In this document: positions 1 through 11,143 of the stretch, in pieces
Layout of the letters: every line of letters begins with the position of its first letter
Position numbering within the stretch: position 1 is the first letter of the stretch
Assembly: GCA_958295665.1 (NCBI GenBank)
Contig: OY282560.1
Span: 99,363,930-99,427,929, forward strand
Origin: Tipula vernalis
Lineage: Eukaryota; Arthropoda; Insecta; Diptera; Tipulidae
DNA length: 64,000 nucleotides
Reading direction: 5' to 3'
Notes under the pieces: generated by a model
The model's input: only the letters and a program-made list of their open reading frames with translations
Databases searched by the model: none
What the model was told of the DNA's origin: nothing
Program-made: the position numbers and the translations under genes

Positions 1-715
1 ATATGTTCTGGATGGAATTTCAAAAAAAGTTTTTCCAAAACTCGATTATAAATAGTTTTTAGTATATAGTTTGTTTCGAATAACTCCTCAAATTGACAAT
101 CAACATACCCGGGTATGTAACTAAATCTATTTACTTAGTTCATTATTTATTTATTAAACTTAACGTATAGTAAAAAATTAAATAAAAATTAATTCCCGGT
201 GTTTGTGGTAGATCGCAAGCAAGTTGCTACAGTCAATGTATGCTGTGCGTAGACTGGTTTTTTGCAATTCGTTACTCTTAGAACAAAGATGGGAGTTTCC
301 TTTGTGTATAATTCTACCGCTTGAGTCACGTTTTTCTGCGATAGATATGCTTTATACATCTCTTGCTTATGAGTGTGAAGTTTATGCTAAAAAAAAATTA
401 CAAAAAATTACACTGTTAAATTAGCTATTTTCCAATTGGAATTTAAATTATATGAAAATTTAAATTTTTTGTAATTTTGGATTTTTCGTACCACCAAACA
501 GGTTCTTTTCATCGTTTTCAGATAGCTGGACCACCTATTTATCTCGTTAACCAAAAGCATCTAATTGTGTTGAACATTACTACAATTCAGATAATTTAAA
601 AGTTGACTGATTTTTGATGGTTTAAATAATTATTTAGCGTCGATCCTGGAAATGTCCCGAAGCCCGCACATTTCTTAGAATAGCTAAGCCATACAGCAAT
701 CAATGTCACCAAGCC
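1..715. other. AT-rich non-coding DNA
   Basis: I see no conserved coding sequence, RNA gene or repeat boundary here. The only open frame is short (from about 224) and has no recognisable motif. Confidence 0.5.
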
Positions 716-1048
716 GATCCAATTATGATGAACTATAATATATTTCACAGTTTTTGGAATTTTTAATAATTTTATTGGTTTTAAAAATTTTTGTATCTCC
801 GATCACAGAGATCTCTACAAGGTCCTGCCTATATTTGTGATATCTGTGATCGGAGATTAGTATAGTTCATCACAATTGGATAAGGTTGACCACGTAGACT
901 GGCACATGGGCAAGTTATTCGAAAATAAGGGCAAGACCTTGTGGACATCTCTGTGATCGGAGATAAAACAATTTTTAAAACCAATAAAATTATTAAAAAT
1001 TCTAAATTGTGTGAAGTATAGTATAGTTCATCACAATTGAATAAGACT
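716..1048. repeat. Long imperfect inverted repeat (foldback, MITE-like)
   Basis: The left arm (about 716-828) pairs as an inverted repeat with the right arm (about 929-1048). Both carry the block ATCTCCGATCACAGAGAT or its reverse complement, followed by an AT-rich stretch and the motif TATAGTTCATCA. The central loop holds a further partial copy: near 843 a GATCGGAGATTAGTATAGTTC-like segment is followed by a block ending in CCACGTAGACTGGCA. That block recurs near 1050 as TCACGTAGACTGGCA. The structure suggests a foldback transposon or two overlapping insertions. Terminal bases and target duplication were not resolved. Confidence 0.6.
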
Positions 1049-2820
1049 GATCACGTAGACTGGCATATTGTCAAGTTATCTAAAAATATAGCACAGCCTG
1101 TCCTGGAGGAACGAACGGCACGCACGGAACAGGGTGGAAAAGGACCGACCCTTCACATGACCACACCTCACATCACTCGATCAATTAGGTTGGATTAACC
1201 GCACATGGTGCGTCGGAGCACACAACAACAAGAAAATTCAAAGAGAATCTTTGTTACGGTAAAAGAAAAAGAATGAAAATCATGCAAGATAGATTACGTT
1301 AAAACTGATTCTACGTTAATATTAGGTTTCACTTTCACTATTCACTGTTTTAAGAAAATTAAGAAAATAACACTAAAAAATATCTGAAAGAAAATTAACC
1401 GTTATGGGGTCGAACCACAACCAAAAACGGACAACCGAGCGGAAGCGAAGTGAAAAAAAAACAGCGAAAATTCCAAACGCAATTACTCAAAACGACGGAG
1501 AAAAAAATAACCTGACAATAATTTGCTTTGAGTGGGGTTTCCACCAAATCGGTGCACCACCACGAAACGCCGAAAACAAACGGTAAAAACAGCAATATAC
1601 ATATAATATAGTGAAAATAAAGGGGGAGAAACAAACTGTTACAGACTTTGGAAAACTACAATTTACAGTTACCCAGTTTGTTTGTCCCTTGATTTTGCTT
1701 TACCTTGTTATTTTTTTTTTTTTAAGGCCGGTCCGACCAACTGCAACTAGCGCCGACGCAGGATCCCCCTCACACAAATGGTTGCCGTGCCCCACGGGCG
1801 GGAAAACGGCTCCACAATGGCACAATATACTTTTATCTTAATTTGCCTTCTTTTACGGTTTTATATTTTTTTTTTCTCTGCCACCACGACAAATCACTTT
1901 TCTTAGAGGAAATGTTATTAACACAAACTTTTCTATATCAGTTTTTTTTTATTTTTATTTATTTATATATCAATAAAATGTATGTATATAATTACGTACA
2001 ACAAATCACAAAAAAAAAATCGGATGTTCGTTTGTTTTTTTTTATAACCACCCGTTACAATTTCAATTATAGTTTTTTGTTTTTTTTTCGTATTATTTAT
2101 TTTTATTTAAATTCAAACATTTGTACACAAACCAAAAATCTATTATAACTATGTGTATGTGTATAGATCTCAACACAAAAAAAAAACCTTACGCTTTATA
2201 AATTAAATTTTATTAAACTTTAATGGCTATTGAGTCCAATCGCTCAATCACCTTTTCACAAAATTAACTCCTTAACTCAAAAAAACAAACGGTCCAATAA
2301 TCACAATGAGCTCTCACTTCTTTGTTTTTTTTTTTTTACAAAAATCAAAAATAAACTTATTAAACTCAAAAACTAGAGTTATTAATATTAACAATAAAAA
2401 AAACACGACTGCCTTATTTAAAATCCAAAACTAGACTTTTTATATAAATCAAATAAACTGGTCTTAATCGACCGAGTTCAAAAACTAGACTTTTATATAA
2501 TCAAAAAAAAAATTAAGCTCAACGAATTTATTGTTTTGAGCATATTCCAAACTAGACTGATGTTTATAAAAATCAAAACTAGACTACTTATTTCTTTTAT
2601 TTTTCATCGGGGAAAAAAAAAATCAGTCAATTTTTTCCCCCTCCATTTCTTCACTTTGCATCGCTGTTCCGGTTTTCATCATTTTTTTTTTTTTTTTTAT
2701 TATTGTAAAATCTTTATAGGTATTTGTTTTTTTTTTTACACAAATACAACGAACAAGACGAACAACGACGACGAATATATGTACACACTACACTATCTGT
2801 ACGGCCGCATCGGATTCATT
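1049..2820. other. AT-rich non-coding DNA with homopolymer runs
   Basis: This stretch has many T and A runs of 8 to 17 bases, and the short open frames are low-complexity. Between about 2365 and 2585 the motif AAACTAGACT recurs four or five times with AT-rich spacers, forming a loose short repeat. No gene is recognised. The part nearest 2.8 kb could include a promoter or 5' UTR, but nothing shows this. Confidence 0.45.
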
Positions 2821-2858
2821 CAAAATCTTCTATAATAATATTATTATAGAAGATTTTG
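2821..2858. repeat. Perfect 38-base palindrome
   Basis: Two 19-base arms with no spacer are exact reverse complements, centred at 2839/2840. The left arm reads CAAAATCTTCTATAATAAT. It can form a hairpin or cruciform. It lies about 420 bases upstream of the Vps28 start, and no function can be assigned. Confidence 0.85.
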
Positions 2859-3276
2859 GATTCATTTCATGTCGAATACACCGATCGGTTCAATCCCCAC
2901 TCAGAGCAAATATCACGCCGCACGCGTCAATTTAAGCCAATGACACCAGAAAGAAAAATAGAATATTCCAGATTGAACATTTTAACAATGCCGTCTTACT
3001 TCAAGTTATACAGTTTCAAATTAAATGTCCGTGTTCAAATATTTGCTAACAATTCTTTTTGTCCGCGAAAGTGTTAATAAAATGCCAAACAAAGGCTAGT
3101 TCACGTATAACGATTCTCGTTTATTAGGTAACACGAATATTCCATATGACAATCTAGTACAGTTTTTCAATGTTTTGATTTTTCATCAAATAAATAAATT
3201 TCATTAGTCACCCATTGTCAAAATTAATTAAACACAAAAAGAAAAACGTAAAATTTGATTTTTCCTAATACATAAA
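2859..3276. promoter_or_regulatory. Probable Vps28 upstream region
   Basis: No coding sequence is visible. The interval immediately precedes the Vps28 start codon and must hold its 5' UTR and probably its promoter. I see no diagnostic TATA or initiator element. Confidence 0.35.
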
Positions 3277-3909
3277 ATGCAGGATAATCGCCCAGAATTA
3301 TACGAAGAAGTAAAGTTGTATCGTCATGCTAGGGAACGTGAGAAATATGATAATATGGCAGATTTGTACGCGCTAATAAATACTCTACAAAATTTGGAGA
3401 AAGCATATATTTGGGATTGCATAGCGCCCCAGGAATATACAGCGGCATGTTCCAAATATTTGGTGCAATATAAAGTGGCCTTTAAACAAGTTCAAAATGA
3501 TGAGTTTCCCAATGTGGATGCATTTGTTAAAAAATTCAGATTGGATTGTCCAGCCGCCTTAGAAAGAATTAAAGAAGATCGGCCCATTACGATCAGAGAT
3601 GATAAAGGAAATACTAGTAAATGTATTGCTGACATCGTTTCACTGTTCATAACATTGATGGATAAACTACGGCTTGAAATCAAAGCCATGGACGAGTTAC
3701 ATCCTGAGCTTAGAGATTTGGTTGACACAATGAACAGATTATCAATGGTTCCAGACAATTTCGAGGGGAAAGATAAAGTTGCACACTGGTTACAAATATT
3801 AAATTCAATGCAAGCATCTGATGAACTATCAGAAACTCAAGTGAGACAATTACTTTTTGATCTTGAATCTGCATACGCTGCCTTTAATAATCTTCTTCAC
3901 AGCACTTAA
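3277..3909 (+). CDS. Vps28: Vacuolar protein sorting-associated protein 28 (ESCRT-I subunit)
   Basis: This is an uninterrupted 210-residue reading frame with the length and sequence of animal Vps28. The family is a core subunit of ESCRT-I, which binds TSG101/Vps23 and Vps37 and sorts ubiquitinated cargo into multivesicular endosomes. The N-terminal core domain (about residues 1-100) contains [12 protein letters not shown] and the [14 protein letters not shown] helix. The C-terminal four-helix domain that links to ESCRT-II (about 115-205) contains [19 protein letters not shown] and ends in [13 protein letters not shown]. The ATG at 3277 fits the usual family start. It appears to be a single coding exon. 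It converges on ASCC1, with 80 bases between stop codons. AATAAATT downstream (3963) could serve as polyadenylation signal. Confidence 0.97.
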   Translation: MQDNRPELYEEVKLYRHAREREKYDNMADLYALINTLQNLEKAYIWDCIAPQEYTAACSKYLVQYKVAFKQVQNDEFPNVDAFVKKFRLDCPAALERIKEDRPITIRDDKGNTSKCIADIVSLFITLMDKLRLEIKAMDELHPELRDLVDTMNRLSMVPDNFEGKDKVAHWLQILNSMQASDELSETQVRQLLFDLESAYAAFNNLLHST

Positions 3910-3988
3910 ATATAATTTAACAAAGAAAAACCCTTATTTTAAACTGAACAATTTTTATTCTAAATAAATTAATTTAACAAACATTCAT

Positions 3989-5032
3989 TTATAATTTTAA
4001 TACTCCTGTTGCTTCGTAAAAGCCATCACATGCGGTTGAATATCGTTGCGACAAATGAATTTCGGTCAAATCTTGTGAACCAAAATCATAATTCTCGTAT
4101 TTTTTTAATATCAAGCGAGCATCAAAAGTTTGGCGATTTGCAGAGTTCGATTGATTACCTTCAGCTGTATTATCATCACGGAACAAAGAATTTATTAACG
4201 TAACGTGCATTTTGACGAAGTCGTATTTTTTCTGGGTAACTCCCTTTTGTATGAAATAATCATTGATCTCATTGCAAATTGATTGAAGCGCAACAGATTC
4301 AATTTTTCCATACAAGACATCAACTGAACTTGGATCATCATTCATATATTCTACCCCAACCATTTTCCACGTGATTTTCCCACCATACTTTTGCTTAGCC
4401 GGTTGAATAATATTATCCTTGCAATGCTGCAGTAGCTCAGCACATAGTGACCGATCCTCATTATCCATTAAAGATAAGGTGATAATAGTTAAATGTAACT
4501 TATTTGGATTTTGAAATAATGAAGGTTCCAGGCCGAATATATCAGTATCCGACAGTATTTCATCACGAAATTTAGTAAAATTCTCCATAATTTTACCACC
4601 CGTGAATGGAATGCTTAGAAAATGTGTAAATTGTTGTTTATTTCGTGCTGCCAATACAATAATCTCAATCCGCCGACGTGCCGTTATAACGCTTTCCCGG
4701 GTTGGTCCGACCACCACTATATCACCATTGACTCCGGGTTTCGGTACTTTAATTTGGGCTTTGGTTTCACTTTCAATACGTCGTCTTGTCATTCCTTTGG
4801 CACCAATGATTTGTGAAAAAAAAACTTGTGGCACATGAAATGAATTCTTGTATCGACCATTTTCCATTTCTATTTCGTAATCCTGCTGTGGTTCATCTGC
4901 ATCCCCGTACAGATCTTCTTCCATATATTCGGTGGGCGTAGATTCTATTGGTGGTGGCTTTTCACCAATTGAATTGTTGATACGGTAGCAGCGGTTTTCA
5001 ATCCATATTAACTGAGGTAATAGCACATTCAT
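3989..5032 (-). CDS. ASCC1: Activating signal cointegrator 1 complex subunit 1
   Basis: This is a single-exon frame of 347 residues on the minus strand, starting at the ATG at 5032. It matches ASCC1, an RNA-binding subunit of the ASC-1 complex implicated in transcription coactivation and alkylation-damage repair. A KH domain lies at about residues 60-130 and has a GAKG loop (77-80). The rest is a 2H phosphoesterase-like (AKAP7/LigT type) domain with two H-x-T motifs, HLT at 180-182 and HVT at 276-278. Both histidine motifs are intact, so the fold looks complete. The gene is divergent from UQCC1, with 302 bases between start codons, and convergent with Vps28. Confidence 0.95.
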   Translation of the reverse strand: MNVLLPQLIWIENRCYRINNSIGEKPPPIESTPTEYMEEDLYGDADEPQQDYEIEMENGRYKNSFHVPQVFFSQIIGAKGMTRRRIESETKAQIKVPKPGVNGDIVVVGPTRESVITARRRIEIIVLAARNKQQFTHFLSIPFTGGKIMENFTKFRDEILSDTDIFGLEPSLFQNPNKLHLTIITLSLMDNEDRSLCAELLQHCKDNIIQPAKQKYGGKITWKMVGVEYMNDDPSSVDVLYGKIESVALQSICNEINDYFIQKGVTQKKYDFVKMHVTLINSLFRDDNTAEGNQSNSANRQTFDARLILKKYENYDFGSQDLTEIHLSQRYSTACDGFYEATGVLKL

Positions 5033-5334
5033 TTTTTATGGAATAATTCGCAACTTTAAAATTAGGGAAGACACTTTAATAACAACCGCACTGCGGATCT
5101 ACAGACTTGAGAATATTTCATTTCTGCGTTTAAATTTTTCCATGTTGGCACTAAATTCCTCTGAACTATAAATATCAAAACAATAACAAATCCATCTTGA
5201 ATCCGGTTTTGGAATTACATGGCAGAAAATGAGAAAACGTCAAATATAAAATTAATAATTAGGTAAAGTTTAAAATTATATAAAATATCCTTTAATTTAA
5301 GAACCTCTATAATATTATTGATATAAGTTTAATA
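5033..5334. promoter_or_regulatory. Shared ASCC1/UQCC1 divergent promoter interval
   Basis: These 302 bases separate the start codons of two divergently transcribed genes and contain no other feature. By position it must supply 5' UTR and probably promoter sequence for both. No TATA box or known core element was recognised, so the call rests on arrangement only. Confidence 0.5.
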
Positions 5335-6217
5335 ATGAACCAAATCACAAGAATTGTAAGTAAATTATTTAAGCTACCTAGCGAAATATGAATATATTAC
5401 ATAATCTATTATCTTATTTAGGTAGTTTTAACTCAGGGCCGAAATATATTGGCCAAATATTGCCATAATTACAGCGCTTTATATAAATTAAATCAAAACT
5501 TTTCACAATCTGGTAATAATTACAACTATTCAACGCAATCAATAACAAAAGAAACTACTGATCCTGGAGTTTTGAAAAAATTGTTAAAAAAAATTGGGTT
5601 AGGTGGAAATTCTAAAACGGTAATAAATTTTAGGAACAATCTATTGGATTCCTATATTAAATCATAAATTTTCTTTATTTTAATTATAGAAATTGAAAAT
5701 ATCCAGTTTTCTGCTTTATGAAAGCGTAGCCGACAATATAAATTATCAACATTTTTTCAATGAGTTCAAACTGCCAAATACATTTAACTCATGGTTTCTG
5801 ATCACAGAACTGCACATATGGATGTTACTATTACGTGCAATGGCTGAGGGTGCCGAAACTGGAGAAGATGGTAGAATATTAAGAAATTGTATTGTTGAAG
5901 CTCTGTGGACTGATGTAAACACACGTGCAAAAAAACTAGGAGCAAATAATCCGTCTGGAGTAAGAAAACAGATCGAAGTGTTGTCACAACAATTTCAAGC
6001 TGCCCTAATCACATATGATGAAGGTATTATGTCCGATGATAAAGTATTAGCTGGAGCACTATGGCGGAGATTTTTCGAAAAAAAATGTGATTCATATGAA
6101 GACTTGGAAAAACTCGTGAAATACGTTAGAAGACAAGTCCATATATTAGATTTAACAAACAAGCAGGATTTTCTTATAAAACCGCAAATAGAATGGATCA
6201 CATTTAAAGAAATATAA
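5335..6217 (+). CDS. UQCC1: Ubiquinol-cytochrome c reductase complex assembly factor 1 (CBP3 family)
   Basis: Three exons are inferred: 5335-5355, 5422-5619 and 5690-6217. The introns (66 and 70 bases) begin GTAAGT and GTAATA and end TAG, and both are phase 0. The product is 248 residues, close to fly homologues. The family chaperones newly made cytochrome b and is needed for assembly of respiratory complex III in mitochondria. The first ~70 residues are basic and rich in N, S and Y, consistent with a targeting peptide. The ubiquinol-cytochrome c chaperone domain spans about 74-235 and includes [39 protein letters not shown] and [20 protein letters not shown]. Exon 3 starts at a conserved boundary just before [10 protein letters not shown]. 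An AATAAAA signal lies about 30 bases past the stop. The gene converges on RpL23 with an 86-base gap. Confidence 0.95.
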
Positions 6218-6303
6218 TTCTAAAACAGTAGTAAATTGGTTTAAACTAATAAAAGCACATTATTTAATTTTTATGAAGTTTTTTGTGTTTTATTTGATAA
6301 CTT

Positions 6304-6981
<678 letters not shown>

Positions 6982-7191
6982 CGTGTAGAGTTTATTTGAA
7001 GAAACTTTAAAAAAGAGAGAAAACTCTTCTTTTCCGGTGCGAAGTTGTTTCGTTTCGAAAAAAAAAAATATTATCGAAAATATTCGGAAAGCAATGAAGT
7101 TCGTCGAAATATCGATGATTTCAGTTGTTCGCAACCAATTTAATTGACATCCCCAAAATTTTGTAAAATTTTTTAAATTAAAATACATAAA
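6982..7191. promoter_or_regulatory. Shared RpL23/Mtx2 divergent promoter with DRE-like site
   Basis: This 210-base interval separates two divergent start codons. It contains TATCGATG at 7110-7117, which matches seven of eight bases of the Drosophila DNA replication-related element TATCGATA. That element is common in promoters of fly housekeeping genes. The bidirectional role and the DRE call are inference from position and motif. Confidence 0.4.
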
Positions 7192-8174
7192 ATGTCCCTA
7201 TTTTCAAGACAAATCTTGTCACAAGAATCTGTTGGTAATATCTATTTATTTATTGTTTCTTTGAATTGGTAATAAATTTCATTTTGTCTTGGAATATTGG
7301 CTATCAGAGGAGGAACGATGGGGTGACGCAATTATTTGTCAACCTTATGAATCGGAACAAATTCTGTTGGCGGAGAATGCTAGCTGTTTAGCAGTTAAAA
7401 CTTTACTTAAAATGTTAAACTTAGAATTTAGAGTAAAGACGTTCTCAAATGCTGAGTATATGTCACCCGGAGGCCATCGTACAAAACTACCAATTTTATG
7501 TCTAGGTGCATTTGTTGTTGCGGAATTTGAGCCAATTGCTACATTTGTAGAAGGGAAAGTTCAAAGCCTATCGGTTTGGATGGATGAGGATGGCAAGTTA
7601 GATATGAGGGCTTACACTACACTCGTAGAAAACATATTTACAAATGCAGAGGTACTTTCGAAATTTAAATTGTTTTGGATTAATTCCTATATGTATTTGT
7701 TTTGAAATTAGCTTTACGTTAGCTGGCTTGATAAATCAGTTTATAATGGAACTACATTTGAAAGATACGGTTCCGTATATCCCTGGCCTTTAAACTATAT
7801 TCAATGTTGGCGAAAGAAGCAACAGGTATTACAGCAGCTTAAAGTGTTCGAATGGAGAAATAATACACCTCAAGATGTAAAAGAAACGGTCGAGAAGTTA
7901 TGTGACACACTTGTTGATAAATTGGGAGATAATTTATACTTCTACAGTGACACGAAGTAAGTGTCTTCTAATGCCTTACGAGGTTTATTGATACGTTTTT
8001 TCAAAATTTACTTTCAGACCCTCTGAACTTGATGCATTAGTTTTTGGGCATTTATTTTCCATAATCACCACTCGACTTCCAAATAATATGCTTGCCGAAA
8101 TTGTCCTAAAGCGGAAACCTTTATGTGAATTTTGTAAGCGAATTGAAAATAAATATTTCCCTAAAAAGAAATAA
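7192..8174 (+). CDS. Mtx2: Metaxin-2, mitochondrial outer-membrane import/SAM-associated protein
   Basis: Four exons are inferred: 7192-7234, 7308-7651, 7712-7956 and 8018-8174. The introns are 60 to 73 bases with GT-AG ends. The product is 262 residues, essentially the usual metaxin-2 length. Metaxins sit on the outer mitochondrial membrane and act with the SAM complex in beta-barrel protein assembly. The N-terminal thioredoxin-like part includes [31 protein letters not shown] and FVVAEFEPI. The GST-C-like part includes [30 protein letters not shown] and [20 protein letters not shown]. No C-terminal transmembrane segment is visible, which is normal for metaxin-2 and unlike metaxin-1. The start is supported by MSLFSRQIL, and exon 1 joins exon 2 within a glutamate codon. 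Confidence 0.95.
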
Positions 8175-8335
8175 ATTATACGTTTTTTCTGAATAGCTAA
8201 TTTAAGGCATTTAAATAAAACGAGCAATTATTTTCTGTAAAATATTGTAATTATATAATTTGAAATCTCAAAAATATTTTATTATTTTCTCTTTGAAATT
8301 AAAAACCAACAGTAAAACGTTTAGATAATCGTTTT

Positions 8336-9206
8336 CTAATTAGTTTGTGGTTTTGACCATTCGACATTTAAAATTAAATAATCATAACCATGACCATTCA
8401 ACAATTCAATAGCGTGTGCGGCATCTTTACGTGATTTGAAATGAACATAAGCAAAACCTTTGCAATTTCCAGTAAGTTTATCGCGAGCCAAGTACATTTT
8501 ATTATAAGGACCAATCTTTTTAACGAGTTCTTCCAAATCAGCTTCGGTCATCCCCTCAGATAGATTACTAATTCTGATTGCGGTTGTATCATCGCGACCA
8601 CGGGGATTACTTGCTGAAGCTCCACCCTTTCCATCACGTTGGCTCGGAGGAACGTAAACATTTTTAGTTGAGGTTTCTTGAGCTGGAGTAGTTGTTTTAG
8701 CTTCCAATTGTTTAGCTGAATCAAACGATGTTCCCTTGTAAGGGCAAGAAACGGACCAATGCTCTCCGGAACAAATACGACATTTTGCGATATCTACAAG
8801 AAAAAATAATTAACATAACCTCAAATTTTAGATTTGTAACATCAAAATCCTTACTCTTTAATGTATCTTTAATATTATCTGCGGCCTTTTCTTCTTCTTT
8901 ATTAGATACGAAGTGCATGTAAATTTCTTCAGAAATGATTGTTGTATGTGAATTTGGTCCAGGTACATCATCTGTCGAATCACCAAATTTGCTGTAAGTT
9001 TTACGTTTGGCAACAACTTTGGGTACAGTTTGTTTAGTGATTTTATATGTTCGTACCGATTTCACTTTTTTATCATCATTATTATATTTATACTCGGTAA
9101 CAATTTTCATTCCATTTTCATGAACTTCTGTTGTTGGTGGCAATCCACCCGCTTCGATTTCAACCTCATCGGCCCATGAAGATTTTATTTCACTTAAACC
9201 AGGCAT
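8336..9206 (-). CDS. eIF3g: Eukaryotic translation initiation factor 3 subunit G
   Basis: Two exons on the minus strand are inferred: 8855-9206 and 8336-8793. The 61-base intron (GTAAGG...TAG) interrupts an asparagine codon. The product is 269 residues, the length of fly eIF3g. The protein is the RNA-binding subunit of eIF3 and acts in scanning and reinitiation. The N-terminal eIF3g domain starts [16 protein letters not shown] and includes [25 protein letters not shown] knuckle uses C122, C125, H129 and C134. A C-terminal RRM (about 188-265) has RNP2 AIRISNL and RNP1 KGFAYVHF. The linker contains the family motif [10 protein letters not shown]. The gene converges on Mtx2 with 161 bases between them. 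The coding region is intact, with no oddities. Confidence 0.98.
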
Positions 9207-9426
9207 ATTGTTACAAAATTATACGTGCTCGTTAGCAAAGAATTGTACCTAGGAAAATTGAAAATATATAAATTAAATATGGAAAAATCGCAATTAAAAT
9301 TAATTTTTTGCTTACAATAAATTTTTAATGTAACACGTTGATAAAAGAGATTGTCAAGATGTTTGTGCAGTTGTGCACTGAACTGAATTTAAGTTTGACA
9401 TATTTTTAAGTTTTTTTTCTAATTCA

Positions 9427-9730
9427 GCTCCGGTTCATGAGATTTGTCAATTGAGCTGAAAACAAGATGACAACTTAACGAAGTTGAAAGAAAACTCACA
9501 AAATAGCATAAAAATCAAAATAAACACAAGTAAACACATATGATGATAACAATACAATGTAAATTTTTGAGAAATGTCAAAAACGAGCGAAACCTAAATC
9601 AAAATAAGCAAAAGTAAAAAAAATAGTTGGTATGACTGCAATTTTGTGTCCAATGAGATAACATATTTTTAACTCCGTTAAGTTGTCATCTTGCTTTCAG
9701 CTCAATTGACAAATCTCATGAACTAAGCCA
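9427..9730. mobile_element. Foldback MITE-like element with ~50-base inverted ends
   Basis: The left end (about 9432-9480) and right end (about 9676-9726) are near-perfect inverted repeats sharing TTCATGAGATTTGTCAATTG and the adjoining GAGCTGAAANCAAGATGACAACTTAACG. The interior is AT-rich and non-coding. The size (about 300 bases) and structure are those of a non-autonomous DNA transposon. I could not resolve a target duplication, so the superfamily is unknown. Confidence 0.75.
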
Positions 9731-10119
9731 AGCTTTAACCGACCTCGATTCACAAGATTTGCCAATAGTGGTTTTCCAATCGACCACCCCAAGTACTTAT
9801 AAGTGCGAAAAATATGTCTCGGCTAAATGTCGATTGGAGCACACAAAAAATTATGACATGAGCAAAACATAACCTCTAAATTTTTAATTCAAATAATACC
9901 AAAAAATAATGCGATTCTGGTTAAATTTTTCAAACGTATGGTAATAAAATATTAAAATAATTATTTAAAAAATAAATTTTAGCTTTATTGTTGTTAATTA
10001 TTATCAAATATCACCTAGCGGAGAATATTGACGTAACTGCTTGTAGCTGCTCATGCAAAAATAGGTAGAACAGTTGCGAGTAGATGATTTAGTAAAGACA
10101 TAAACCATAAGTGCTTATA
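9731..10119. other. Non-coding interval
   Basis: No gene or known repeat is seen. A short 13-base inverted pair (CCAATCGAC near 9777 and GTCGATTGG near 9829) is present but too short to interpret. Confidence 0.4.
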
Positions 10120-10382
10120 GTAGTGTTTTTTTATTCGCTCCGGATAGCTGCTATCGAGAGCCGTCATATGAAAAGTGGCTCCGGACCGGATAGCGCTCCG
10201 TATAAATAGGTAGAGCCAAATATTTTTTATATCAAGTTTTCGCTAAACAATTGAATTAAAAATGATAGTTTGATGTTAAATAAGTATAGTTTACCAATAA
10301 ATAGCGCGTCAAATTTAAATTTAGGCGTAGAAAAATGACGGCTCTCGATAGCAGCTATCCGGAGCGAATAAAAAAACACTAC
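10120..10382. mobile_element. Palindromic MITE, copy 1
   Basis: This 263-base element has inverted ends GTAGTGTTTTTTTATTCGCT... and ...AGCGAATAAAAAAACACTAC, which continue as CCGGATAGCTGCTATCGAGA. The interior carries CGGAGCGCTA-type sequence, GGTAGAGCCAAATATTTTTT and TAAATTTAAATTTGACGCGC-type blocks. Copies 2 and 3 have the same interior in the opposite orientation. There are no coding frames. It is a non-autonomous DNA transposon of unknown superfamily. Confidence 0.88.
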
Positions 10383-10505
10383 AACTACTTACATGATTCG
10401 CGTGCAGTGTCTATGATGAAATTCACCACACCGTGCGAACGAGTGGTGATAAGTTTTTCTATTCAAATGAAGATGGACACATAAGTATGGCGAAAATTGT
10501 TATTA

Positions 10506-10764
10506 GTAGTGTTTTTTTATTCGCTCCGGATAGCTGCTATGCGAGAGCCGTCATTTTTATACGCCTAAATTTAAATTTGACGCGCTATTTATTGGTAAAC
10601 TAAACTTATTTAACATCAAACTATCATTTTTAATTCAATTGTTTAGCGAAAACTTGATATAAAAAATATTTGGCTCTACCTATTTATACGGAGCGCTATC
10701 CGGAGCCACTTTTCATATGACGGCTCTCGATAGCAGCTATCCGGAGCGAATAAAAAAACACTAC
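10506..10764. mobile_element. Palindromic MITE, copy 2 (inverted relative to copy 1)
   Basis: This 259-base element has the same inverted ends and interior as copy 1, reversed. Its left arm has an extra base (GCTATGCGAGAGC instead of GCTATCGAGAGC). It lies 123 bases from copy 1. Confidence 0.88.
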
Positions 10765-10887
10765 ATATAATTGTTGCCGGTGTGCGGAATGTAGGTCATC
10801 TCACTCAAACGACATTGAAATGCCATTAGTTTTTATAAGATAAGATGTCACAACATTCAGCGACCGCGCAAATGTTACAAATAAGAG

Positions 10888-11143
10888 TCGTGTTTTTTTA
10901 TTCGCTCCGGATAGCTGCTATCGATAGCCGTCATTTTTCTATGCCTAAATTTAAATTTGACGCGCTATTTATTGGTAAACTAAACTTATTTAACATCCAA
11001 CTATCATTTTTAATTCAATTGTTTACCAAAAACTTCATATAAAAAATATTTGGCTCTACCTATTTATACGGAGCGCTATCGGGAGCCATTTTTTATATGA
11101 CGGCTCTCGATAGCAGCTATCCGGAGCGAATAAAAAAACGCCG
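10888..11143. mobile_element. Palindromic MITE, copy 3
   Basis: This copy has the orientation of copy 2 and is slightly more diverged. Its outermost bases differ (CGTGTTTTTTTA at left and TAAAAAAACGCCG at right), so the extreme ends may have been lost or mutated. Interior sequence matches copy 2 closely over more than 200 bases. Confidence 0.86.

Noticed and set aside
1411..1426. GGGTCGAACCACA considered as a tRNA T-arm
   Set aside because: No acceptor stem, anticodon arm or D-arm can be built around it.
1404..1586. Possible small gene at 1.4-1.6 kb with basic N-terminus
   Set aside because: Composition is low-complexity and both strands are open. No conserved motif or splice structure supports it.
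9777..9838. Short inverted pair CCAATCGAC/GTCGATTGG
   Set aside because: The arms are too short and the context too plain to call an element or regulatory site.
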